A stretch of DNA of 64,000 nucleotides from Hymenoscyphus infarciens (taxonomy: Eukaryota > Ascomycota > Leotiomycetes > Helotiales > Helotiaceae). The stretch spans positions 124,001 to 188,000 of the forward strand of contig LLCB01000008.1 in assembly GCA_001414345.1 (NCBI GenBank), in the 5' to 3' direction. Positions 24,367-35,233 of this stretch are shown here, piece by piece. The notes under the pieces were generated by a model. That model was given only the letters and a program-made list of their open reading frames with translations, did no database searches and had not been told where the DNA came from. How positions within the stretch are numbered: position 1 is the first letter of the stretch; every line of letters starts with the position of its first letter. The position numbers were made by a program, and so were the translations under genes.

Positions 24367-25640
24367 ATGGCGTCTATAGACACGGCCTCTATTGCCAGTC
24401 ACAAACGCCCCGCCCACCGCCGCCTCCAAACGCTTGATCTGGAAATCGGAGTCAATGCTGCGGTTCAACGTCACATCAATCGGAATGTAGTTTTACCGTC
24501 ACCAGTTTCACAACGAACACTTAACTTTGAGTAAGGAAGACTAAGATGTTTTAGGGAAATGGCCGCTGAGGAACTTGGTGTTTTCATTTTTGTGTAAGTG
24601 TAGTAACCTAAACTCTGGCTACACATTGTGCCAGTGCTAATGAGAACTAGATATCCTGCAATTGCATCTAAAGTCTCTTTCTTCACACGTAACTCTGGCC
24701 CGGCTTTTGGTTCCATATTTCAGATTGGTTAGGCATATACTATAGGTATTTCCTTTGCCATTATAGTCTGCGGTCCTAATTCTGGTGGGCATTTCAACCC
24801 GGCAATCACTTTGTGTCTTGCAATATGGCAAGCGCAAGCTTCCCTTTCCTTTACGTTCTGTTTCCTGACGCTGTTCTCAGATTTGCTTGGTTCAAAGTCC
24901 CAAGGTACATAGTTGCGCAAATAGTTGGGGCTCTGATGGCTGCCCTGATTCTCGTTGGCCAGTACCATCGACAGAGGGCAGGGCTTGCTACTGAATTTCA
25001 AGAGAAAGGTTAAGTCCGGATTCCCTAGAAGGTCCAGGGAGTATACTATACAGCTTCTCGTCCCCTGGCAAGACCAATTATGGGTATCTAGTCTTTAACG
25101 AATTCTTTGTGGATAGTTTTATAGGGTAAGTAAATATCCCACAGCAATCATTCCGCGCCTAACATGTTTTAGTCTCGTTGTATGGTCAGTTTTGGATCCT
25201 GCAAATCCATTTGTCACTCCTGCATCAGTACCATTCATCATCGGGAGGGTCTACGCAGCCATGGGTTGGGGTTTTGCAAACATCACTATCTTGACGAATT
25301 TAACAAGAGACCTTGGTACACGTATTGTGGGGGATGCTTTTGATGGTTACTCTTCCATTGCGATATTTGCTACAACGATATATGAAGATTTGCTACGAGA
25401 TAGCTTTGTGGTGTAAGTTCTCTGCTTCTTTCTATCTAGAAGTTGGCTCGTGATACTGACTTCATCATGTGGTACAGAATCGCGAAAGGTCACAATCATC
25501 ACGAGGGAGGGGAAGAAGGCTTGATTCGGCGCATGGAGAAGACCGGTACCATCTCTTCTCGTGGAGCAAGCAGTATTGTTAGACTTGAGAAGTTCCACTG
25601 CAATGTCAGTCATAGGAGTGTTGATACTTCTCCTGTTTGA
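24367..25640 (+). pseudogene. Aquaporin/MIP-family gene, apparently decayed
   Basis: Pieces of a membrane channel of the major intrinsic protein family appear in order. GISFAIIVCGPNSGGHFNPAIT (first NPA box, 24796-24804) is followed by WFKVPRYIVAQIVGALMAAL, EGPGSILYSF, YLVFNEFFVDSFIG, LDPANPFVTPASVPFIIG, NLTRDLGTR (second NPA-like box, 25297-25311) and a polar tail GHNHHEGGEEGLIRR ending at 25640. Good introns are visible (GTAAGT at about 25126, GTAAGT at about 25414). Damage includes a frame change with TAA at about 25011-25013 between the third and fourth transmembrane blocks, stops upstream of the first NPA box, and loss of about 15 residues normally between the second NPA box and the last helix. 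The N-terminal MASIDTAS segment (24367) is tentative. A functional gene with unusual introns is possible but less likely. Confidence 0.68.
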
Positions 25641-26265
25641 TGGAGCATGCTTCCTCCCCCCCTTTCGCTTGTGTATTCTACGATGCTTTAATGGAAACTC
25701 TTATTTGGTTGTAATATCCAAGGTCATTAATTAGCAGCATTAAGTTGGAAATCACGATGTAATTCCCGTGCGGTAAATATTTATGGGCTTCCCACTATGT
25801 GATGAAGACCCACGAAGTTGTCCTTCTGCAAAGCAGCTTTATGGGATATCAGGAACTTTCGTCATTGCTTTTTGGCAACCTTTATCATATTGTGCGAGGT
25901 CTTCTCAGATAATCATTACTATTGATCGAGAAGGCTTAGGAAATATAGGAACTCATATAACCCTTCACCAAAATGGCTTTAACGTACAAGGCTCGATGAA
26001 GTAAATGACCCAAAGCAATGACTGATTCTTTTACGATTTCGCCGGCCATTCCCCCAAAACTAATATTTCAAATGTTTGATCGTGGAAACCCCCGATTGCT
26101 TTATTTTCCACTGAGCGTCACATGCTGCAATATCTCAATATAAGAAAGATTTCCTCTCGCTCAAATACAGAAAAGGTAATACCCTAGATACTCTTTAAGA
26201 AAGAAGAAAAATACCAAGTCTCTCTTATACCTCTTTCGTCTGACTCCACTCTCCAATCTAAGAAA
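25641..26265. promoter_or_regulatory. Upstream region of small paralog A, with shared promoter block
   Basis: At 26089-26140 a block with CCCCGATTGCTTTATTTTCC, then GTCACATGC and TCAATA closely matches 27441-27489, which lies at a similar place upstream of paralog B. The block is about 130 bp upstream of the start codon at 26266. Confidence 0.55.
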
Positions 26266-26874
26266 ATGGCTGAAGAAGAGAGAGACAATAAATCTCACTA
26301 CACAATTGGACCGAAAACCTGCAACATCGATTTGAGTAATGAGCTCCCGCCTGGAACCAAAAGGAAACGGAAGTCAACCCCGCAATGTAACAGCTCCGCA
26401 CAAGACTCCAGCCCCAGCGACAAGAAAGAAACTGGAAATATTTCCAGCCAATCACAGAAAAAGAAGTCCGCTTCCCAGGAATACAATACAAACACAGAAG
26501 ACTTTTCAAAATACAAGACCGTTGAAGGTTTTCTTGTTGGCTGGCACAAAGATGATCCAGGCCCCAACGGGTTGAAAATCGAAGCAGTGCTGGGCGCTAC
26601 AGGACTCGAAGTCACTTTCTTGGTAGCAATGCCCAACATGTCATCTCCCGGTCATCGTGACAGGATCCATAAGAATCTACTTGAGAAAACCACCGGAAAT
26701 GAAGAAGGGATAGTAGATTCAGAATACGTAATGCTGGATCCTGAATTATTCTCTCAACATCGGCCTGAATACTTGGAGAAATTGGATGAGGAAGAGAAGA
26801 AGACGTTAGTTCTTGCGCTCCTTTGTGAGAGGAACGATGATGCTGCTTTAGCTACATCCAATAATGGCCTGTAA
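26266..26874 (+). CDS. Small protein of unknown function, tandem paralog A
   Basis: An uninterrupted 202-aa frame starting AAAATGGCTGAAG. No known family is recognised. The N-terminal 75 residues are polar and lysine/serine-rich, with KRKRK and KKK clusters that could act in nuclear import. The C-terminal 125 residues look folded: FSKYKTVEGFLVGWHKDD, LKIEAVLGATGLEVTFLVA, YVMLDPELFSQ and LDEEEKKTLVLALLCER. The same blocks occur in paralog B 0.9 kb downstream, so this is a tandem duplication. No signal peptide or membrane segment is seen. Function is unknown. Confidence 0.72.
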   Translation: MAEEERDNKSHYTIGPKTCNIDLSNELPPGTKRKRKSTPQCNSSAQDSSPSDKKETGNISSQSQKKKSASQEYNTNTEDFSKYKTVEGFLVGWHKDDPGPNGLKIEAVLGATGLEVTFLVAMPNMSSPGHRDRIHKNLLEKTTGNEEGIVDSEYVMLDPELFSQHRPEYLEKLDEEEKKTLVLALLCERNDDAALATSNNGL

Positions 26875-27740
26875 CAATCTACGAAAATCAGATATATGGT
26901 GTGTATTACGCTAAGGAACTAGTGTTTTCCTTTATAGAAGGGGGAGGGGGGGCCTAATACATGACTTGACCAGATAGCAACCAGGATGTAAACAATTAGA
27001 AGGCATTTTTTGTATGTCCACTGAATTAATAAGTGATAAGCAGAGCCCGCTGTGCCAGTTTTTTGGCACATTTTATGTAATTGTCCTAGAAATGAGGTAC
27101 ACTTGGAAATAGTTGTCAAAGTTCTACCATGATTGAAGAGCTACGACAAAACCTCGAATGAGCACTCATCATCAAATTGACCTCGTAACTAAACATAGCT
27201 GCAACTAGCATGTGATGTTTGTAATGTCTATCAACGCAAAACGGCCATTAGTGTATCATCTTCGCTTATTTTTAAGGTCATCCCTCACTCATATTCTATC
27301 ACTATTGTTTGTCAAAAGAACAAAACTCTATAAAAAGGTGTTAAGTTGTTGAAATTATGACAGTGTATGACAACGTAACTCTACATGAGCTTACCAGCTG
27401 ATGCACGAGCACTTTCATTTGAGGCTATCATTCTCGATTGCCCCGATACTCTATTTTCCCCTAGAAGTCACATGCCCAAACCTCAATAGTAGAAAACAAA
27501 CATTGATTGAAGTAGATAAAGAAGCATCGCTCTTTCTTGGGTACTGGAAGAGTTAAGTCCAAGAGTTTCTCAAGAGCCACTCACTCAGTCTTTCCGTTCC
27601 CCCTTTTTTTTGACAGACTCCTCTCCAGTTCGGCAAGAACCTTCGCTTCAACCACCAACGCTCAAGGAGAATCGAATCGGAAAACCGAAAGACCTAGTGC
27701 CGGGAAAGAAAGTACGAAAAGTCAACGTCAATAGTCTATC
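26875..27740. promoter_or_regulatory. Spacer between paralogs A and B, with shared promoter block
   Basis: No additional gene is supported. A block at 27441-27489 (CCCCGAT, CTATTTTCC, GTCACATGC, CCTCAATA) matches the block upstream of paralog A. The 65-codon frame at 27537-27734 is probably leader sequence. Confidence 0.5.
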
Positions 27741-28265
27741 ATGTCTACTCAGCCCGTGAGCGAGAAATTCAAGACAGAAGAGGATGATACCTCGAGTCTA
27801 CATGATATTCCCCTCACACCACCAAAACCCCAACAGCACCATACCAAAGATATTGCCAATATTCCAAATCAGTCCCAGGCGGAACCCCAAGAGCAATTGC
27901 CCAGCCCAGAACCCCTTTCTGGATACTTTGCCAAGTACGGCCTTCTTATCGGCTGGCTCAAAGACTTCGCTCCCCAAGCCCTCAAAGTAGAAGCAGTTCC
28001 GTTCGATGACGATTTCACGTTTATTTGTAGAGACATAAGGGGTAAATAATTACTCCATCCTCATATCGTAGCTTCAATAACTGACAAAGAAAAAGGGCTC
28101 TTGGTGTCAGGAGAGGTTGAGCCAGGAAACGTGGTGTTGGACCCGGTGTTGTTCCCAAATTGTGAGACACAAAATTTGGCTGACGAGGAGAAGAAGAAGT
28201 TGGTACTTGGACTTCTTCGAATGAAAAGGGAGAGAACGACAAGTGAAGGAAACTCCGAGACATGA
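27741..28265 (+). CDS. Small protein of unknown function, tandem paralog B
   Basis: Two exons. The first (from 27741) encodes a polar Pro/Gln-rich start and then YFAKYGLLIGWLKDF and LKVEAVPFDDDFTF. The second encodes GLLVSGEVEPGNVVLDPVLF and LADEEKKKLVLGLLRMKRER, matching paralog A block by block. Two splice models keep the frame: 28027-28071 (45 nt, GTAGAG/TAG, 159 aa) or 28042-28089 (48 nt, GTAAAT/AAG with a CTGAC branch point, 158 aa). The continuous frame ends at 28049, so splicing is needed to reach the conserved second half. Function is unknown. Loss of the KRKRK cluster of paralog A suggests the N-termini have diverged. Confidence 0.66.
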
Positions 28266-29444
28266 TCTAGTACAGGTGGGGATTCCGGTGTAGATAAATT
28301 GCATGCGTGGAAATGAACTGTTACTCGGTGATCGAATCTCATTGTCTCGGCTTTGATGTTGAATAACGAAGCCAACCGTTGAACCTTGATCTAAACTCAT
28401 CAAGAAACCACGTTACGCTCGATAATCACTATGATAACTTTCATACAACATGATGTTTCTTAACTATAGGTAGGATTATTACCTCCCCGAAGCTTTGAGA
28501 ACATCAAGCGCTGGCTGAGACTGCACTTCTAGAAGCCATGCTCAATGAATTCTTGGGCTTCCTCAATTCGTTCTCTACTCCTTGGGAGAGCACAATATCG
28601 GTTTGCGCTTCGATGCCCCGTTTCGCACATGAATCGTCCAGTTGTCCAGTACTGGTGGTAAGTGTTTTCTCGAGTATTTGGGAAATGACACATAATTCCG
28701 ACGGCTGGATAACATGACTTTGCTTCGTCCAATGCCCATGAATCTGTGTAGGATGAAGGACAAGAGGTGTAAGTGGGGCGAAGAATGACATCTTGTCAAG
28801 TAGAAGATTTGGAATTTTCTCCAAAGTACACTTACGTAAATTTGGTTGTGTGAAACAATTTAGAATAATCAAAAGATGTGTTGAAATGGGTTGGGAGAAT
28901 TAAAAAGGCAAATTGTTTGATTCTTCCAAGTACTCTCGGATATTATTTGTCATTGTCCTAGAATTACTACAGTAATGGGAAATGCAGATATACGCAGAGA
29001 AATACTTGTGAATCTTAGAAGTTGTTCCATATCATAGGCTTGAAAAAATGCGGTGAATGCGGTACAATCACTTCCATCTTGGAGGGGTGTGTTTTGTTCT
29101 TGCTACATTCAGAGAAAGAATTTACCGCCAAGATGCCACAAACTCAAGTATCAACACTTGGGCCATAGACAAGTTTTCTCTGTGACGAAAAGTCAAGACA
29201 AAATGTTATTAGACAATAAAAACGACAGTAAATACTTTCTTTTTTCTAGCTTTTTAAACCACTTTTAAGTTGGTTGTTCCAAAGAAACTAAATTAATGTA
29301 GAACTGCCGCTTTTATCACGGCACCTTTTCGGCTGTCTTGATATCGTGATTTTCTAAGCAAAACCAGCCGTATTTCAGCCCGCATTCCGCATGAGCTAGG
29401 GTTTGTGCTTGCTGGCCAGTAAAAAGTGATGATTTGCAAGCTCA
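28266..29444. other. Intergenic region with a possible minus-strand Cys-rich remnant
   Basis: No firm gene. On the minus strand, 28529-28760 reads as WALDEAKSCYPAVGIMCHF, then RFMCETGHRSANRYCALP and ends EFIEHGF. A plausible intron precedes it (donor GTAAGTG near 28834, acceptor TACACAG near 28750). The upstream in-frame sequence has no ATG before a stop, so it could be a broken small Cys-containing protein gene or chance. The rest of the interval shows nothing recognisable. Confidence 0.35.
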
Positions 29445-29454
29445 CCGATATCGG
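29445..29454. promoter_or_regulatory. Candidate Leu3-type site CCG-N4-CGG upstream of LEU1
   Basis: CCGATATCGG is an everted CGG repeat with a 4-nt spacer, the arrangement bound by Leu3-type zinc-cluster regulators of branched-chain amino acid genes. It lies 213 bp before the LEU1 start codon at 29667. The core differs from the yeast consensus CCGGNNCCGG at inner positions. Binding is inferred. Confidence 0.5.
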
Positions 29455-29666
29455 CAGGAAAAAGAGCCCCACAGCCATCACAATACCTTTCCTATCTCGC
29501 TCACCCCGCACTATTTGAACCTTCTCCCTTGACTTTGCTTCTATTCCCAACAATTCCAATTTTCTGTTCTTTCGTCCTCATTATCTTTGCTTTGCTTCAT
29601 TATCTCCCTTTGATCAATTCATGAACGGAAGCTTGGATCACTAGTTCTTGACAATCAATCGACACA

Positions 29667-32171
29667 ATGCCCGCAGCAGATGGTGGTCCAAGAACTCTCT
29701 ACGATAAGGTCTTTCAAGACCACATCGTAGATGAGAGACTTGATGGCACAATTTTGCTCTATATTGGTACGCCGATTTGTTCCATTTCCCCTGGAAATTT
29801 TCAAGTTCTAACATTCCTTTAGACAGACATTTGGTTCACGAGGTTACCTCTCCAGTACGTCAACGTCATAGCTGCCCCCGATTGAGTTGCCCACACAAAC
29901 ACCCACTAATACCAAACAGCAAGCTTTTGAGGGGTTGAAGAACGCTGGACGACAGGTTCGACGACCAGATTGCACTCTTGCGACAACCGATCATGTATGT
30001 ATCAATTCCTCAATCTGCCAACGCCACTTACTCACTGACTTTGGAATTAGAATGTTCCCACCACCTCCCGAAAGTCTTTCAAGAATATCGAAACCTTCGT
30101 CGACGTCGAGGATTCCCGATTACAATGCATGACCCTCGAGGATAATGTAAAGGATTTTGGCATCACATACTTTGGCCTTGGAGACAAGCGTCAAGGTATC
30201 GTCCACATCATTGGTCCTGAGCAAGGCTTTACCCTTCCTGGAACAACTGTGGTTTGTGGTGATAGTCATACTTCTACACATGGTGCATTCGGAGCATTGG
30301 CTTTTGGAATTGGTACAAGTGAGGTTGAACATGTCCTTGCCACCCAGACTTTGATCACAAAGCGAAGCAAGAATATGCGGATCAAGGTCGATGGAGACCT
30401 TACTCCGGGTGTCAGCTCCAAGGATATCATTCTTCATGCCATTGGCAAGATTGGTACCGCCGGTGGAACTGGTGCCGTCATTGAGTTTTGCGGTTCGGCC
30501 ATTGAGGCTCTCAGTATGGAGGCTCGAATGTCCATTTGCAACATGTCAATCGAGGGAGGAGCCAGAGCCGGTATGATCGCTCCAGACGAAATCACATTTG
30601 AGTATCTCAAGGGCAGACCTCTTGCGCCTGAATTCGGCTCAGATGAGTGGAATAAGGCTGTTGAGTACTGGAGAAGCCTCAAGACAGATGATGGTGCTAA
30701 ATACGACGTCGATGTCTTTATAGACGCTAAGGATATCGCTCCCTCGGTCACTTGGGGAACCAGTCCTGAAGATGTCGTACCCATCACTGCTACAGTTCCG
30801 GATCCAGAGACATTTTCAACCAAGGAGAAGAAGGAGTCCGGCCGACGCATGCTTGAGTATATGGGTCTCACAGCAGGCACTCTTATGGAGGATATTGTTA
30901 TTGACAAAGTCTTCATCGGTTCATGTACCAACGCCCGAATCGAGGATCTCCGAGCTGCGGCAGGGATTGTAAAGGGACGAAAGATTGCACCAAACATCAA
31001 GAGTGCAATGATTGTTCCGGGTTCGGGTCTTGTAAAGGACCGCGCCGAGGCAGAAGGTTTGGATAAGATCTTTGTCGACGCTGGTTTTGAGTGGCGTGAG
31101 GCTGGTTGCAGTATGTGCCTCGGGATGAACCCTGATATTTTGGCACCACAAGAGCGTTGCGCAAGCACTAGCAACCGAAATTTCGAAGGTCGGCAGGGAG
31201 CTGGTGGCAGAACCCATTTGGTTTCTCCCGTCACTGCTGCAGCTTGTGCAATTGTTGGCAAGCTCACCGACGTCCGAAAGCTTGCAACAGCAAACCCCAC
31301 ACCTCGTGCTGCCTCGCCAAAACCCATTGAGATCAAGGGCCACGTTGACGAGAGAGCTCTTACCGACGATGATGAGCGAGAAATTATTGCCGACCAACCG
31401 GAAGACAATGGTATCCCTCACACCAACACCAAGGCCTCTCAAACCCCTACCGGTCTTCCAAAGTTCACTGTTCTCAAAGGTCTCGCAGCCCCGCTAGAAC
31501 GCGCTAATGTCGATACCGATGCTATCATACCTAAACAATTCTTGAAGACCATCAAGCGAACTGGCCTCGGCTCGGCTCTCTTTTTCGGTCTCCGATTTAA
31601 TGAAGACGGCAGCGAGAAGGCTGACTTTGTCCTCAACCAAGAACCATACCGAAAGTCGAAGATTCTCGTTGTTACAGGTCCTAACTTTGGCTGTGGTTCC
31701 TCGAGAGAACATGCTCCTTGGGCTCTCTTGGACTTTGGCATCACCTGTGTCATTGCACCATCTTATGCCGATATTTTCTTCAACAACACCTTCAAGAACG
31801 GCATGCTTCCTATCATCATCAGCAATAAGGATGACCTCGAAGCAATTGCTGTTGAGGCTCGCGCCGGAAAGGAAATCGAAGTTGATCTCCCCAATCAGAC
31901 TATCAATGACAGCACTGGCAAGAAGATCTGCTCTTTCGAAGTAGAGGAGTTCCGAAAGCACTGTCTCATCAATGGACTCGATGATATCGGATTGACAATG
32001 CAAATGGAGGAGAAGATCCAATCATTCGAGAAGAAGATGACCACCAACACCCCATGGTTGGATGGGCGTTCCTACCTCAAGCGTGGAAAGAATGGAAAGC
32101 TTGCAGTTAAGGCGGTTCCAGTTCCTAAAACTAACCGTGGTCAAGAGATCAAGGAGCCACTTGACTGGTAG
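29667..32171 (+). CDS. LEU1: 3-isopropylmalate dehydratase (isopropylmalate isomerase)
   Basis: Catalyses isomerisation of 2-isopropylmalate to 3-isopropylmalate in leucine biosynthesis, and is usually cytosolic in fungi. Four exons: 29667-29766, 29823-29854, 29920-29994 and 30051-32171, with short introns containing CTAAC/CTAAT/CTGAC branch points. The product is 775 aa, close to the fungal norm of about 780. The start [20 protein letters not shown] is followed by [20 protein letters not shown] across two splice junctions. The large aconitase-type domain has [20 protein letters not shown] and Fe-S ligands at C361 (IGSCTNAR), C422 and C425 (CSMC). After a linker, the small swivelling domain (about residue 540 on) has [17 protein letters not shown] (616-632). 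Fusion of large and small subunits in one chain is the fungal arrangement. No defects are seen. It is convergent with the transporter at 33308. Confidence 0.96.
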
Positions 32172-33307
32172 ATGGCCAGCTTTACGTTTTGTACATACAC
32201 TTACTTTCCTTTTCCGGGGCTCAACTCTTTTTGATTCTCAATCATTTAGCATCATAGATAGGCGGGGGTTTTATTTTTTCTGCTGAGGTGTTGCTTTCTT
32301 GGATGGGGGTGGGATTTGTTTTACTGGCGTGTGCATGGTCTTTGCGAGAAGTTTTTTGATGGGAATTCATGAATGGGATGTAACACGATGGATCATGGAT
32401 GGAATAATACTTCGAGGCAAAAAGCCGATGATGAAATGCATATTTCACCAACTCTAAAACCCATTGGTCAATCTATCTTTCTGAATGTGAATACCGTTGG
32501 TCAGTCAATAATCTTGTGGGGGTGACCTCTGCCACTTACATCCTTCTTTGGTTCCTCATTTTTGAGCAAGGGGACGCACCCTGCTAGGAGAGCTGAGATA
32601 AACAAGTCACTTCTCATATCGATCGGTAGCTGCGGCTATGAGATCGGAACTCTATCAATCGACTGCAGTCGACACAAGCAGCTCTTCCAGCCAGGCGAGC
32701 CTGTCCTATGCATGTCAGAGGCGGGGTCTTCAGAGCATGGAAATCGAATCGCAAGAACTCGTTGGTTCTCCCTCGTAGTATGCAAGTGCCATCCCCAGCC
32801 CCCTCATTTATGTACGTACCCCTCACCCCCCATCTTCCCACCAAGTTCTAGCTATTCGTAGGTTACCTACGAATTGCAGACGAAGCTATTTGCGGGTATT
32901 CTAGGAATAGCACTAGAGATCGGAGGAGTGATTAGCCCAAACACTTGGGTGCTTCAAGTCTTTTGAAAAAATAGATTTAATTATGGGCTAGAATAACTAT
33001 TTCCTGCTGCTTTTATTATCTGGCAGGAGGAATGGGGTGGAGAAACGATGGAAGCTGCTGTGGAGTATGGATTATAATTTGAGTGGAAGTGATTTTCCTT
33101 CCCCGCTTTTCGCTATTCTATGATTTCTAATCGTGACCCACTCTACTGAAAGAGAGGGACCCAAACAATGCCGCCCAACCTAAAAAGACAAGATACATGC
33201 AAATGCACAGAAAACACCCTCGCAATGCCAACCAATCAACCTGACTCTATACACAAATTACACAATTTTTCCTCCTCCCTTCCTCAATTACTTCTCCATC
33301 CATCATC
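32172..33307. other. Convergent intergenic region, no gene recognised
   Basis: About 1.1 kb between the 3' ends of LEU1 and the minus-strand transporter. It should hold both 3' untranslated regions and terminators. Short frames at 32562-32861 and 32614-32844 overlap on opposite strands and have no motif. Confidence 0.55.
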
Positions 33308-35233
33308 CTACAACTTGACAGGATAATTCTTCCGAATCCTACCCCCAAATTTGAAAATCAACATGGGTGCTGGAATCAGCGCAATCGCAACAAACCCCAA
33401 CACACTATTGCCCCACCCAAGCCCAAGATTCGCATACATAGTCGGCCCAGCAAGCGGCAAGAACGCCCCAAATAAACTCCTAGAAACCGTCAAGGCTGCT
33501 ACACCACTCGCCGCAAAATCAGGGAAGGAATCGATCGTATAAGTCTGGATAGGAACAAAGATGCCCATCATCCCGAATCCGAAAGGGATGAGTCCGAGAA
33601 TGGGAACGATCCAATGCACGGCTTTGTCGGCGGTCCAGCCGTACCAGAAGAAGGAGATGGGGATGAAGAAGGCGAAGAATATACAGGCTGGGAGACGCAT
33701 TTCGGGCTCGAAGACGCCGTTGTTGGCTCTTGTCATTCGGACAACGGTGGGGTCGGAGATCTTCCCTACGACGACGATGCCACTCATGAAACCTAGGCCT
33801 AGACCGATGTATGCGAGACCGCAAAGTTCGGGTTGCCAGCCGTAGGTGTTTATGAAGACGTTGGTGATGGTTGTGAAGAGGAGGTAGAGAAGTCCGTATG
33901 TAACAGCCATATATAGTGAAAGAAGGAAAATAATGGGCGAGAAGAAGAGCATCTTTAGAGGACGTATCATCCCGGTTTTCAGGATGTGAGCGGCGGTTGG
34001 GGGGGTTCCCGTGTGTTGGTCGTAACAACTTATTAGATCGGTGCGATTGAGTTCCTTTGAGAGACGCTTGACTTTTCGGTGGATGAGGACTCGGTGGTTG
34101 GTTTCGCGGGTGAGGAATTCAATGCCGGTTGTTACTACTCCGCCTGCGATGAGGAGGATCCAGAATACCCAGCGCCAGCCTGCGCGTTGAGCAATGAAGC
34201 CTCCACAGACTGGACCGACGACGGGGCCGAAAAGGGGGCCTAGGGAGTAAATTGAAGTTGCGATTCCACGGCGCTCTGGGTTGAAGAGATCAGCGATCAC
34301 ACCTCCTCCAATTGTTAGACACCCCGAGCCTCCGATGCCAGCGAGGAAGCGAAAAACAATGAGAGCGTTCAGGTTGGGTGCTAGAGCGCATCCGATTTGC
34401 CATAAGCAGAAGAAGATATTGGCTCCGGTTAGAACGAAACGACGACCATAGATTTCGGATAAGGGCTGGCGATGGTTATTAGCTTGGAGCAATATGTATG
34501 ATGTGAGAACGGAAGTACTTACTGCTAGAATTAATGGACCGATCACGTATCCCAAGACGAAGATGCTTACGGATAAAGCACTCAGTATTAGGGAAGTATT
34601 GTGAAAGTCCTCGTCCATAAACGAGACTCCGGGCTGTGAAAATGGTCAGCGGCTGTTTTGTTTAGAATTATTTGGGAGTACTTGCAGCAAACATGGAAGA
34701 AGCAAGAGGCGAGATGAATGTAATACTCGCAAGCAGAGAAATAAGTAACCACTTTCTTGTTTCCGGAAAGTTCAGCGGCATCTCTGGGTCAGTTTGAGAT
34801 TCCCAGCCGACAATTCCCTTGTCGAGGTCCATGGTAGGCAAAAGTTTCGGCGCTATCCTCTCCTTCTTCTTGCTTCTTGAAGTGAGATTCGTTGCTATCC
34901 TGGATAATTTGCTTCGGGCACTTCGAATACTTCCATTTGTTTCCGTGCGTTGGATCTCATCTGGCCTCCGTGAGCCAGCTTTGATAGAAGCCGTAGACTG
35001 TTGAGATCAGAATCTATACTTCCCAAAAGTGGAGCAGAAACACCCACATATCTTCTCTCCAAATCCTCCAAATGTCCTTGATTCATTTCCTCCACTTCAT
35101 CGTGGTCCAAATCTGGCTCCCCAGTTGCGCCTTCGTCCATTTTCCGAGGTATTGCTTTTTCCGGGTCCGATAGGTATGCAGTTGAGTCGGTATTGATGGT
35201 GCCATTGTCGGGCAGGACTTTTTCTGAAGCCAT
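33308..35233 (-). CDS. MFS transporter, DHA1 (drug:H+ antiporter) type
   Basis: Predicted plasma-membrane antiporter of the major facilitator superfamily, about 588 aa. Exons on the minus strand: 35048-35233, 34686-34997, 34523-34633 and 33308-34465. The first 150 residues are a polar cytosolic tail (MASEKVLPDNGTINTD to PTMDLDKGIVGWES). Then come PEMPLNFPETRKWLLISLLA (first helix), SSMFAPGVSFMDEDF, PLSEIYGRR (motif A-like, about 204-212) and GPLFGPVVGPVCGG (motif C of antiporters), with further helices to the C-terminus at KNYPVKL. The second intron (34634-34685) must use a GCAAGT donor to give the family sequence FAPGV. The third (34466-34522) is 57 nt and has no in-frame stop. Substrate cannot be told from sequence; multidrug or polyamine-like export is typical of the group. 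Confidence 0.87.
34634..34685 (-). other. Probable GC-AG intron in the MFS transporter
   Basis: On the minus strand the junction reads TTTGCT|GCAAGT, then CGCTGACC branch point, then TTTTCACAG|CCCGGAGTC. Only this GC donor gives the conserved F-A-P-G-V and keeps frame. The nearby GT (AGTACT) shifts the frame. The six bases GCAAGT match the stringent consensus expected of GC donors. Confidence 0.7.

Noticed and set aside
26600..26645. Possible intron in paralog A at the position of the paralog B intron (GTAGCA to GACAG)
   Set aside because: Removing it shifts the frame to an immediate stop, while the unspliced frame continues through conserved blocks.
30434..31442. Minus-strand frames of 324 and 173 codons within LEU1
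   Set aside because: They are antisense shadows of a highly conserved gene on the plus strand with no recognisable domains.
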